Assembly: GCF_963082655.1 (NCBI RefSeq)
Contig: NC_081552.1
Location: 182,574,571 to 182,638,570, forward strand
Source of the DNA: Stomoxys calcitrans
Lineage: Eukaryota; Arthropoda; Insecta; Diptera; Muscidae
Reading direction: 5' to 3'
DNA: 64,000 bases
The notes beneath the pieces are model-generated. The model was not told the DNA's origin. It worked only from the letters and a program-made list of their open reading frames with translations, and made no database searches. The position numbers and the translations under genes are program-made. This document shows, one piece after another, positions 54,769 through 64,000 of this stretch. Position 1 is the stretch's first letter. Every line of letters begins with the position of its first letter.

Positions 54769-55572
54769 ATGAACTCTACTATCGGTCTTAGTGTCGGACG
54801 TGCGGCCACCAATGGCTGTGTAGCGGCTGCTCTGAATGGAGCCACCACCACTTGTCATTCGGCTGCCTCGATATCCTCCAGTGCCAGCGTGGGACAACAG
54901 TCCAAGAGTAAATGTGCAGATCTGGCCGCCAAGATTATCCAGCAATCGCACATTGTTTGCTTCGATGTTGACTCCACCTTGATATGTGAAGAAGGTATCG
55001 ATGAATTGGCCGATTTCTGTGGCAAAGGATCCGAGGTGGCCCGCGTTACCAAAGAGGCCATGGGTGGCACCATGACCTTCCAGGATGCCCTCAAGATACG
55101 CCTTGACATCATTAGGCCCAGCCAGCAGCAAATTTACGATTTTCTCAAGATGAGACCCTGCACCCTGACGCGTAATGTAAAGCGTTTCGTGGAACACCTC
55201 AAGGCTGAGGGCAAACAGGTGTATTTGATTTCGGGAGGCTTCCATTGCCTCATTGAACCTTTGGCCATTGAGTTGGGCATACCACTCTCGCACATATATG
55301 CCAATAAACTGATGTTCTTCTGTAATGGTGAATATGCTGCCTTCGATGCGGACCAACCCACTTCGCGTTCAGGAGGCAAAGCCGTGGCTATAACAATGAT
55401 ACGCAAGCAATACGAAGCCGATACCATTGTAACAATGATCGGTGATGGCGCCACAGATTTAGAGGCAGTGCCACCAGCCAATTACTTTGTTGGTTTTGGC
55501 GGCAATGTCCTGCGTCCCGAGGTGCACAAGCGTGCTCAGTATTACGTAACAGACTTTGAGCAGTTAATGTAA
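54769..55572 (+). CDS. aay: Phosphoserine phosphatase (HAD superfamily), complete
   Basis: It hydrolyses O-phosphoserine to serine, the last step of serine synthesis, in the cytosol; the Drosophila gene is astray. The 267 residues are close to the family's usual length plus a low-complexity, alanine- and serine-rich N-terminal tail (residues 1-45). HAD motifs are all present: motif I IVCFDVDSTLICEEG with nucleophile D66 and general acid D68, motif II LISGGF with S155, motif III Lys204 in SRSGGKAVA, and motif IV MIGDGATDLEA with D226 and D230. The ATG at 54769 follows CCGCCGCC, a good start context, and is the first ATG of the open frame. The reading frame has no intron. It ends TDFEQLM-TAA, slightly shorter than in Drosophila. 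It diverges from Atat, which lies 45 kb away on the other strand. Function call is firm. Confidence 0.96.
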   Translation: MNSTIGLSVGRAATNGCVAAALNGATTTCHSAASISSSASVGQQSKSKCADLAAKIIQQSHIVCFDVDSTLICEEGIDELADFCGKGSEVARVTKEAMGGTMTFQDALKIRLDIIRPSQQQIYDFLKMRPCTLTRNVKRFVEHLKAEGKQVYLISGGFHCLIEPLAIELGIPLSHIYANKLMFFCNGEYAAFDADQPTSRSGGKAVAITMIRKQYEADTIVTMIGDGATDLEAVPPANYFVGFGGNVLRPEVHKRAQYYVTDFEQLM

Positions 55573-56400
55573 ATACGAACGATGCCATCATCCTTCATAG
55601 GTGGCATTTCGTCCTCACCCCACCATCCCCCCTCCCAATCAACTATGGCAATAGGAAGAACAGCAGCAACATATTAGCAAATTCTATAAACCAAAAACGG
55701 CTTTTGTTTGTTTTTCCTACTCCATGTGTAAATATTTTATTATTTATATTTGTAAGTTTTAATAATTATATTGTGTATATGTTTTGTATTAGTGAAAATT
55801 ATTTAAGGAAAAAAGTGGTTGTTTTCTTGTTCAGACATGAATTCAATGTGAATGTGAGATATAGCAATAATAGTACGTACATGCGTTTATAGTCATGGAG
55901 TGTAATTAAATAAAAACCAAACAAAAAGAAAAACGAAACTAATGAATGAAGATATAAAAGAAACAAGAACTAGATTTTTTTACTTGGCCATATATTTCCG
56001 GTTTGATCTTTGCTATCATCATGGCGCTCTAGTGCACCACATTTGGAAAAAGGGCTCTGTAGTTTGGTCATAAACCAAAGATAAAAAAGACATTTAAGAG
56101 ATTCAATGACATTGGGGAAAGAGCAAAAAAGAGAACATGTAGCACACATACACACACATATGGGAATACACTTTGAGATCTACTCGAGTTGAAAACAGAG
56201 AGCGAACAAGAACAATCAGCAAACCCAACAAACAATTTGTGTGATAAGCAAATTTTATTTGTATTAGATGTTTAAAACTCAAAAAAAAAAAAAAACCTAG
56301 AAAAAAATGATTGACAATTAAAAATAAAGTTTTATAAAAATTAAATGCAAAATAAAATAGAAATAGAATAAAAATTACACATACCCTAAAAGAGGCAAAT
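55573..56400 (+). terminator. aay: 3' UTR and polyadenylation signals of the phosphatase gene
   Basis: AT-rich trailer with AATAAA at 55909-55914 and further ones at 56323-56328 and 56351-56356. The first is the most likely end signal because it is 340 bp past the stop codon; cleavage site not determinable here. Confidence 0.55.
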
Positions 56401-57000
56401 GTTTACCATTTTATCAGTTTGCAAAATGTGATTTTTCGAACATCATCCAGCACGAGATCATATTCAATGCTTTCTATTCCAAGAATGTTGAGGAATTTTC
56501 AAGAATAGCCACACACAGTTTTATAAAAGAAAAATTATAAACACATCTTTATTGTACAAGGGCAAATAGAGAGAATGAAAAATTATACAGAACATTTTTC
56601 CAGAACAAAAATTATGAATATACAAAATCCAAGCATACTTGTACAATACAAATTATTAAGTATTTAGTTTTATTACAAAGTAATTTCAACAAAGAATAAC
56701 ATAGCAAAGTACTTATAAGAGTTGAGCAAGCGTGTGTTATTATTCAAAACACTTTACTAGTAAATGGATCATGATTTCTAATACGTCATGTATCTCTATC
56801 AGCACCTTTGTCAATTTAATTAAGGTGCCCTACATACCAAAAGACTGCTTACGGTGTAGAGCACGTTTTTGTTTAGAAACAGGAAGAAACACAGAATAAG
56901 TCCTCTAACCATGGATTTATCATCATGTGGTTGGCGAAATGGTATCAAAAACAAGTTATAAAGGTACTTTTTGGAGCCTAAAATTACCATTTTCTGGGTT
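56401..57000. other. Intergenic, no gene seen
   Basis: AT-rich sequence without a recognised repeat or open frame. Confidence 0.45.
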
Positions 57001-57774
57001 AGTCTGCGCGTATATAATGCACGTGTACCATTGTTGATACAGGAACTTTTTTTTTTGGTCGAGTCGGATCTCGGAATATTTCTTCAGATAGACTAATCTC
57101 CTAATTTAACCTCTTGCTTTTAAATAAGGAGTAACGAGATGCGTTAGCCCCTTCTATATATTTTCCGAACATGGTCCCATAGGTCCATTTTTCAACGTAG
57201 CCTCCATATACACCTAACCCTAGTTTTTACTTTTTTGGGACGAATTTTTCATCCGATTTCTAAATGATAATGAGTTATAACAGCCCCTCTTACGCGTATT
57301 CCAAATATTTTTACATTCCGATATAACCGCCATATAGATAAATTTTTTGATTTCGCCTTTTGTACTGAAGAAAGTCTCATTCATTCCATTGCGATGAATA
57401 TGCCGAGTGTGGGAAAAAACTGCATGTCCGATTTCGCTGAAATGTGAGTTGATCCCATGAACACGAATCTGAAGTCCTTTTTAGGGGCAAAGTTCCGTGG
57501 ACCCTCCAAGGGGTGAAAAACTCCCCCTCAATGAGAAGTGCTCTAACCTAGGGAATATGCATACAAAACGAAAGGTATTAACGTGTAGATTACAAATGCA
57601 CAAGGAAATGTCTAAAACTTGGCACCTGATTAGAACTATGGGACCTTTAAACTTTTGAACCCCCTAACCTAGACTATATGGGTATCAAATAGATGAAAGC
57701 GATTGATGAGTAGATACCAGCCTGCAATGAGAGGAAGACTAGGCAATTCCGCAAAGACATCGGAGTATACAGTC
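57001..57774. repeat. Degenerate family A and C remnants
   Basis: ATTTTTCATCCGATTTCTAA and AACCGCCATATAGATAAATT recall family A. AAACGAAAGGTATTAACG and ATGGGTATCAAATAGATG recall family C. Both are heavily diverged. Confidence 0.45.
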
Positions 57775-58225
57775 TATTGACTATCCTACTACAATTGTTC
57801 CTAGGTCTGCAGCCCTGTTGTTCTCCCTTTTCGACAATTACCATCAACAAGCTGTCCTCAGCGACATTAGCAAATGTTCTTGGACCCGTATTACTATTGT
57901 TCGGCTTAGTTCTTTGGGCATAGGATGCCCTCCCGGGTGACCGCAGCCTTTTGGTTGACTACCGCGCCGTTTCCGAATCTAGACGTGTAACCTTTTGGAG
58001 TAGCCTGTGTCCCAATTAAGGGAGCCTTCTTTTCGTTGAGAATTTTAGAATTCTTCGCCTCGGACTATGCCCGAGAGGCGTGCGCCTTTAATATTTCCCT
58101 TCTCTTACGATCGTATTGCCAGAGAAGGCCGATGGCCTGGCAAATTTTTGCAACGATAGCAAATAAATTGCGCTCCATTAAGGCCCAGTATTTTTGCATG
58201 GAATTTCGTATAGTGTTTTATTCTC
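57775..58225 (-). mobile_element. LINE ORF1-side fragment, related to 30481-30950
   Basis: Minus-strand DNA contains CCAAAGAACTAAGCCGAACA, then ATAGTAATACGGGTCCAAGA and ACATTTGCTAATG, matching the plus strand at 30868-30920. GGCCATCGGCCTTCTCTGGC also matches near 30685. Coding remnants such as HPMPKELSRTIVIRVQEHL are broken by stops. Family not identified. Confidence 0.5.
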
Positions 58226-58229
58226 CCAA

Positions 58230-59402
58230 TTAATTTGATACCCACCACCATAGGATGGGGTTATACTAATCAAGTCATTCCGTTTGTAACACCTCGAAAT
58301 ATTCATCTAAGACCCCATAAAGTATATATATTCTTCATCGTCTCGTCATTCTGAATCGATCTAGCCATGTCCGTCCGTCCGTCTGTCGAAATTACGATAG
58401 AGGTCGAACGCGTAAAGCTAGCCGTTTGAAATTTTGCACAGATACTTAGTATCGATGTAGGTCGTTGGGGATTGCAAAATGGCCATATCGGTTTAGATTT
58501 AGATATAGCTCCCATATAAACCGATCTCCCGATTTCACTTCTTGAGCCCCTGGAAGTCGCAATTTTTGTCCGATTTGGTTGAAATCTTGCATATAGTGTT
58601 CTGTAATGACTTCCAAAAACTATGCTAAGTACGGTCAAAATCGGTATATATCCTGATATAGCTCCCATATAAACCTATCTTCCGATTTGATTTCCTGAGC
58701 CTTTACAACCCGCAATTTTTGCCCGATTTGAAATTTTGCATGTAGTGTTCTGTTGTGACTTCCAACAACTGTGCCAAGTACGGTCCAAATCGGTCTATAA
58801 CTGATACATTGGGTTGCCCAAAAAGTAATTGCGGATTTTTTAAAAGAAAGTAAATGCATTTTTAATAAAACTTAGAATGAACTTTAATCAAATATACTTT
58901 TTCTACACTTTTTTTCTAAAGCAAGCTAAAAGTAACAGCTGATAATTGACAGAAGAAAGAATGCAATTTCAGAGTCACAAGCTGTGAAAAAATTTGTCAA
59001 CGCCGACTATATGAAAAATCCGCAATTACTTTTTGGGAAACCCAATAGTTCCCATATAAGCCGATCTCCCGATTTGACTTCTTGAGACCCTGGAAGCCGC
59101 AATTTTTGTTCGATTCCGCTGAAATTTTTCATGTAGTGCTTCGTTATGACTTTGAACAACTGAGCCAAGTACGGTCAAAAAGCGGTATTTTACCTGATAT
59201 AGCTCCTATGTAAATCGGTCTCTCGATCATCCTTGTTCGGTTCCCAGAACCTTTACTTTTTGCTGGTTTGACAGAACCTTGGTATGTAGAATAAAATAAT
59301 GCCCTTCGACTAAATTTTTTTTTGTATAAATTTTTTGCAGAATCCATGGTGGTGGGTTTCCAAGAATCGGCCCGGCCGAACTTAGGACGCTTGTACTTGT
59401 TT
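58230..59402 (-). repeat. Family A repeat element, complete, with a MITE inserted
   Basis: Begins GATACCCACCACCATAGGAT, with CCATGTCCGTCCGTCCGTCT at 58366-58385, units with ATATAGCTCCCATATAAACC, and ends CATGGTGGTGGGTTTCCAAG, GGCCCGGCCGAACTTAGGAC and TTGTACTTGTT. A mariner MITE splits it at 58809-59045. Confidence 0.8.
58809..59045 (-). mobile_element. mariner-derived MITE, 237 bp
   Basis: The ends TTGGGTTGCCCAAAAAGTAA and TTACTTTTTGGGAAACCCAA enclose the same 3' UTR/5' leader join as at 31599. The right flank is TA; the left flank reads CA, probably a mutated TA. It sits inside a family A repeat. Confidence 0.88.
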
Positions 59403-59545
59403 TTTGCTTATGTTATGTTATTTTATTATTTAGGTTTTATTATATTATTTTATTTTATAGGATTGAATGATATTTTATTGTATTTTATTTCAGTCAATTT
59501 GTTTCATTATATTTATTTTATGTTATTTTATTTTATTTTATTATA
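59403..59545. repeat. TTTTA-rich low-complexity tract
   Basis: Irregular repeats of TTTTATTTTA and related words between two family A elements. Confidence 0.8.
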
Positions 59546-60409
59546 CCCTCTACCATAGGATGGGGGTATACTAATTTCGACATTCTGTTTGTAACGCCTC
59601 GAAATATGCGCTTGAGATCCTATAAAGAATATATATTCTTGATCGTCATGTCATTTTAAGTCGATCTAGCCATGTCTGTCCGTCCGTCTATCTGTCGAAA
59701 GCACGCTAATTTCAAGCTAGACGCTTGAAATTTTGCACAAATACTTTTTATTGTGTAGGTCGGTTGGTATTGTAAATAGGCCAAATCGGTCCATGTTTTG
59801 ATATAGCTGCCATATAAACCGATCTTGGGTCTTGATTTCTTGAGCCTCTAGAGGGCGCAATTCTCGTCCGATTTGATTCAAATTTTACACGTGGTGTTTT
59901 GGTATCACCCCGGCCGATACGGGATGACTATGAGCACCACACAGACTGGAACTTTGAGCTTCGACTTGTGTGGTGCCCATTGTTATCACGTGAAGTTTAG
60001 CTGAAAGCTACCGGCGCGTCCACAGGTTGCGGATGGTGGAAAGCTCCGTATTTATGCGGAGTAGCTGCAAATGCGGCCGCGAGCAGTCAGCGATTTTCGA
60101 GAGGAGAGTCTCAGTGAGGAGTTAGGTGGCACTGGCTCTTAATTAAATACTGAGTGCCAATGATACTCGAGATGACAAGGCGAATTATTGGCGCCTTCAA
60201 ATAACCAATGGGCAACATCAGCGTCTGTTCCCAGGTTAGGGGCGACTGGCGGCGAGCGTCGGATCTTGAAGCAAGCGGCTTGCCACAACGAGGGATACAT
60301 GCAATCCCACAAACCCACGCGGTTGGGGCGCTGGGCCAGTAACCCGCTCCCGGAAAACATAGAACTACTATGAAAAACCAAGGAATAGTAAAAACGGACC
60401 CCCCCAACG

Positions 60410-61170
60410 TTGACGACCCACGCAAACGAAATAATGACCATGATTTGGACCAGGATCTGCACCTGGAATGTCCGCACTCTTTATGGAGAAGGTGCAGTAT
60501 ACGCGCTGGCGGATGTATTAGAGAAGTACAAGGCAGATATAACCGCCTTACAGGAAGTGCGATGGACTGGGAATGGCGTCACTACAACACCAAACGGTGA
60601 CGAACTATACTATAGCTGCCATAACACGAGGCATGAATTTGGCTGCGGATTTGTGGTTAGTCGAAGACTGAAACACCTAGTCTCCAGCTTTACTCCGGTG
60701 GATGAGAGGCTAGCCACAATCCGCATAAAAGCCAAATTCTTCAACATCAGCCTTATTTGTGCCCACGCCCCGACGGAAGACAAAGACGAGCAGACCAAGG
60801 ATATTTTCTAGAGAGAGAATATGACCGCTGCCCCGCCCATGATATTAAAATCGTTCTGAGAGATTTTAATGCGAAAATAGGGAAGGAAGACATTTTTGGT
60901 CCAACAGTCGGAAAGTTTAGCCTCCACGAGATAACGTCCAGTAATGGGTTGAGGCTGATAGATTTCGCCGCGGCAAAAAACATGGTAGTTAGTAGCACCT
61001 GATTTCAACATAAAAATATCCACAAAGCCACATGGCTGTCACCCGATCAAAACACGAGAAACCAAATTGATCACGTTGTGATAGATGGAAGGCATTCATC
61101 CAGCGTGTTAGATGTACGATCGATCCGTGGAGCGAATATAGATTCGGATCATTACCTTGTTGCAGCAAGG
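60410..61170 (+). pseudogene. RTE endonuclease, broken
   Basis: RICTWNVRTLYGEGAVYALA is the N-terminal Asn motif, then ITALQEVRWTGNG with the metal-binding Glu, HEFGCGFVVSRRL and ISLICAHAPTEDKDEQTKD. A frameshift at about 60800 leads to YDRCPAHDIKIVLRDFNAKI (usually GDFNAK). FAAAKNMVVSST is then followed by TGA at about 61000, where relatives have Cys. [10 protein letters not shown] and DSDHYLVAA (SDH motif) follow. A second frameshift comes at about 61165. Confidence 0.85.
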
Positions 61171-61172
61171 TA

Positions 61173-62290
61173 ATGTTGTTGAACATGGCGAGAAAAGTAC
61201 GATCTGACACTGCACGGAAGCTGGACATTGAAAAGCTGCAGACACAGCAACTGGCAGCGGCATACTCCACTCGACTGACCCAACTGCTTGATGAAAGCAC
61301 TCCATGTTCCGATGATATAATGGCGCAGTGGCAAACTAATGCCCATTCCATGGAAAATGACGCGAAATCCGTACTTGAGTACCGGAAGCCTCCTCCAAAA
61401 AACCCATGGTACGACCAAGAGTGTCGAGATGCTACTGAAGCCAAGAATGCGGCATATAGAGCAACCCTGCAATCAGTAGCAACGCGCCAGATGAAGGAGG
61501 GGTATCGGGAGAAAAGGAGAGAGGAGGAACGTCTATTCCGCAGAAAGAAAAAGGAAATGGAAAGTCGTGAGTGCGAGCGAATTGAGATGTACAGGAGTCA
61601 GAATGAAGTCCGGAAATTCTACCAAAGGATTAAACACCAAACCGATGGCTTTGGTGCAAGCACATCCTCCTGCAGAGACAAAGAAGGAAATCTGGTAACT
61701 GACACAGACAACATGCTGAGGATATGGAAAGAACATTTTACCCAACTGCTAGTGTCTGATGTTGGCGGCGAAGAGGATACCGCAGAACCAATCTCTGATG
61801 ATGGTATAGAATGTTTACCTCCTAGTCAGAATGAGGTCCAAGTAGCAGTAACCCGATTAAAGAACAACAAGGCAGCAGGAGCCGACGGGTTACCCGCTGA
61901 ACTATTTAAGACCGGAGGCGACACGCTGATGAGGCGTATGCATCAGTTTATCTGCGCAATCTGGCTAGAAGAACGCATACCCGATGATTGGAACCTCAGC
62001 ATACTATGTCCCGTACACAAGAAAGGAGACAAGACGGAATGTGCCAACTACAGAGGAATAAGTCTCCTCCCCATCGCATACAAGATACTCTCGAGCGTAC
62101 TGTGTGAAAGATTAAAACCTAAAGTCAATGAGATAATTGGGCCCTATCAATGAGGCTTTAGACCAGGTAAATCCACCCTAGAACAGATATTCACACTGCG
62201 CCAAATCCTGGAAAAGACCCGAGAAGAAAAATCAACACCTACCACCTCTTTGTTGACTACAAAGCCGCCTTCGATACTCCTTTACGTTCT
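61173..62290 (+). pseudogene. RTE linker and RT N-terminal half
   Basis: An open run of 326 codons holds the long basic linker (REKRREEERLFRRKKKEMES, coiled-coil-like), then VTRLKNNKAAGADGLPAELF and LCPVHKKGDKTECANYRGIS (RT motifs 0 and 1), ending GPYQ. A TGA at 62151-62153 replaces the usual Cys of YQCGFRPGKST. After it GFRPGKSTLEQIFTLRQILE is in frame; a further shift at about 62230 precedes FVDYKAAFD, the motif A with catalytic Asp. Confidence 0.86.
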
Positions 62291-63061
62291 ATGGTATTTC
62301 AAGCCATGTCTGAGTTTGGTATCCCTGCAAAATTAATACGACTCTGCTGGATGACACTTGCTGATACGCGTTCCTCAGTAAGAATAGGAAAGAATCTCTC
62401 CGAACCATTTAATACCAAACGAGGTTTCAGACAAGGAGACAGCCTCTCGTGTGATCTCTTTAATATCCTGCTGGAGAAGATTATACGAGATGCAGAAGTG
62501 AATAGATATGGCACACTTATCACAAGAGAGCACATGCCACTCGCCTATGCCGACGATATCGATATCATAGGTCGGTCACCGGAAGTAGTAACTGCAGCCT
62601 TTGAAAGAATCGAAAGAGAGTCAGTGAAAATGTGTCTGGCAGTAAATGGAGATAAGACGAAATGGATGGTTTCTACTCCCAAAAAGCCTTGTACAACCGA
62701 GCAGATAAAGAACATGGAAAAAGTTGGGAACCACAACTTTGAGATAGTCAGTTACTTTATCTACCTCGGCACCGCCGTAACCGATACGAATGACACCAGT
62801 TTTGAGATAAAGCGAAGAATAATACTGGCAAACAGATGCTACTTTGGACTAAGTAAGCAGTTTAGAAACAAGGCCACCTTTCGACAGACGAAGACTACAC
62901 TTTACAAGACGCTGATACTACCCGTGCTGTTATATGGTTCTGAAGCATGGGTACTTGTGAAAGCAGATGAGGCAGTGCTTGGAGTATTTGAGAGAAAGAT
63001 TCTTCGTAAAATATTGTATATGGACCAGTTTGTGTTAACGGAGAATATAGGCGACGTATGA
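62231..63061 (+). pseudogene. RTE RT C-terminal half and thumb
   Basis: FVDYKAAFDTPLRSMVFQAM is motif A, TKRGFRQGDSLSCDLFNILL motif B, and MPLAYADDIDIIGRS motif C with the catalytic YADD. It continues FIYLGTAVTDTNDTSFEIKR and PVLLYGSEAWVLVKADEAVL, as in other RTE elements. A frameshift near 63020 precedes the C-terminal part. Confidence 0.87.
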
Positions 63062-63348
63062 ACTACGAGCTGTATGACGACGATAGCATAGTTACACGCA
63101 TCAAAATACAACGGCTGCGTTGGCTAGGTCATGTTGTCAGAAAGGATGAAGAAGCTCCAGCAAAGAAGTCTTTTGAAGGCAAACACGGTGGTACACGCAA
63201 ACCGGGAAGACCAAAAGCCCGATGGAAAGATCAAGTTGTGGGAGACACTTCGAAACTTGGTGTCAGAGATTTTAGAATGAGCGCAGAAGATCGAGGCGCT
63301 TGGAACGCTATTCTACGTTCGGCTAGTGGAAGATATATTCCGTCATAG
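63025..63348 (+). pseudogene. RTE ORF C-terminus
   Basis: VNGEYRRRMNYELYDDDSIV, then RLRWLGHVVRKDEEAPAKKS, RKPGRPKARWKDQVVGD and AEDRGAWNAILRSASG, the typical RTE C-terminal end, terminated by TAG at 63346-63348. Confidence 0.85.
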
Positions 63349-63868
63349 CCAATTAAAGTAATGTAAAGTTTTGGTATCACTCCCAACAACTGTGTTAAGT
63401 ATAATTCAAATCGGTACATAACCTGCTATAGCTGCCATATAAACCGATCTGGGATCTTGACTCCTTGAGCCCCTAGAGGGCGCAATTCTCATCCGATTTG
63501 ACAGAAACTTTGTACAATGACCTCTCATGACCTTCAACATACGTGTCTAATATGGTCTGAATCGATCAATAGCTTGATACAGCTCCCATATAAACCAATC
63601 TGCCGATTTTGCTTCTTGAGCCCCTACAAGGCGCAATTCTTATCCGAATGAACTGAAATATTACATAATGACTTCTACAATGTTTAGCATTCAATTATGG
63701 TCCGAATCGGACTATAACTTGATATAGCTCCAATAGCATACCAGTTGTTATTCAATATTCTATGTTTGTCTAAATAGAGATACCGCGCAAAGAATTCGAC
63801 AAATGCGATCAATGGTGGAGGGTATATAAGATTCGGCCCGGCCGAACTCAGCACGCTCTTGCTTGTTT

Positions 63869-64000
63869 TATTTATTTCGTCGAAAGCCCTTGTTGACCAC
63901 TCATCTGTCCGCTAAATGCTACAACCTAATACCACCACAGCAGCTGTTGGATTGGGTATATGTCCATTGAGGCATGGGGCGGATTAATATCCGCACCCCC
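63869..64000. other. Window end, no feature seen
   Basis: 132 bp of unclassified sequence; GGGCGGATTAATATCCGCACCC near the end is an imperfect inverted repeat. Confidence 0.4.

Larger units (their letters stand above)
59909..63367 (+). mobile_element. RTE-clade non-LTR retrotransposon, 3.46 kb, with 13-bp target duplication
   Basis: GTTTTGGTATCAC occurs at 59896-59908 and again at 63368-63380 and is the target-site duplication. The order inside is a 5' UTR of about 500 bp, endonuclease, RT, C-terminal region, then a short 3' UTR ending CCAATTAAAGTAATGTAAA with no long poly-A, as is usual for RTE. The single long reading frame of RTE is broken by at least four frameshifts and two TGA stops. 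Confidence 0.88.
59546..63868 (-). repeat. Family A repeat element carrying an RTE LINE
   Basis: Begins TATACCCTCTACCATAGGAT, with CATGTCTGTCCGTCCGTC at 59671-59688, and runs to 59908. It resumes at 63368 and ends GTGGAGGGTATATAAGATTC, CGGCCCGGCCGAACTCAGCA and CTTGCTTGTT. Removing 59909-63380 restores a continuous unit. Confidence 0.8.

Noticed and set aside
54078..55356. Minus-strand open frames of 134 and 201 codons opposite the phosphatase gene
   Set aside because: They are the reverse of a real coding region and its leader; no family motif.
60999..62153. Two TGA codons in the RTE frame, both where relatives have Cys, suggesting selenocysteine recoding
   Set aside because: The element also has several frameshifts. 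TGC to TGA is a single base change, and nothing like a SECIS element was seen. Decay explains it.

Overview
This window looks like nuclear DNA from a higher fly, most likely a muscoid/calyptrate fly related to Musca or Stomoxys. The two recognisable host genes are close to their Drosophila counterparts, introns have canonical GT-AG ends, the intergenic DNA is AT-rich, and most of the sequence is repeats of insect type. The species is an inference from style; no marker in the window fixes it.

Host genes. (1) On the minus strand, the 5' part of alpha-tubulin N-acetyltransferase (Atat): coding exons at 9794-9688, 9598-9443 and 2365-2003, giving the first 208 residues (nearly the whole catalytic domain). 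The gene runs off the left edge. Its second coding intron is about 7.1 kb and is filled with nested mobile elements. (2) On the plus strand, a complete phosphoserine phosphatase (the astray gene in Drosophila) at 54769-55572, as one uninterrupted 267-codon reading frame. The two genes are divergent and about 45 kb apart. No other host gene is supported between them.

Everything else is mobile or repeated DNA. Three short families make up most of it. Family A has subterminal inverted repeats, a GTCC/GTCY block, internal repeats of about 130-150 bp, and a palindromic GGCCGGGCC end, and resembles DINE-1/Helentron-associated elements. Family B is a related family at 3.1-4.1, 12.3-13.3 and 22.4-23.6 kb. 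Family C is a tandem array of about 105-130 bp boxes, mainly 38.5-42.4 kb. Inserted in or beside these are: a tRNA-derived SINE in about ten copies; a second short element sharing its 5' part with an RTE LINE; several decayed non-LTR retrotransposons (a Jockey-like family at 6.2-8.3, 17.6-20.9, 35.3-36.5 and 52.1-52.6 kb, a CR1/Jockey-like one at 44.6-46.3 kb, an RTE-clade copy at 59.9-63.4 kb, and pieces of others); and DNA transposons (two deleted mariners at 4.7 and 11.2 kb, two short elements derived from the same mariner, a decayed second mariner lineage at 48.4-49.5 kb, a fold-back element at 0.15-0.75 kb and a TA-flanked MITE at 3.2 kb).

I found no convincing undescribed cellular system. 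The best candidates for a second look are the fold-back transposon whose two arms both encode the start of its transposase, the short element chimeric between RTE 5' sequence and a (CAA)n tail, the RTE insertion with an intact 13-bp target duplication, and several perfect hairpins and tandem duplications in otherwise empty DNA.
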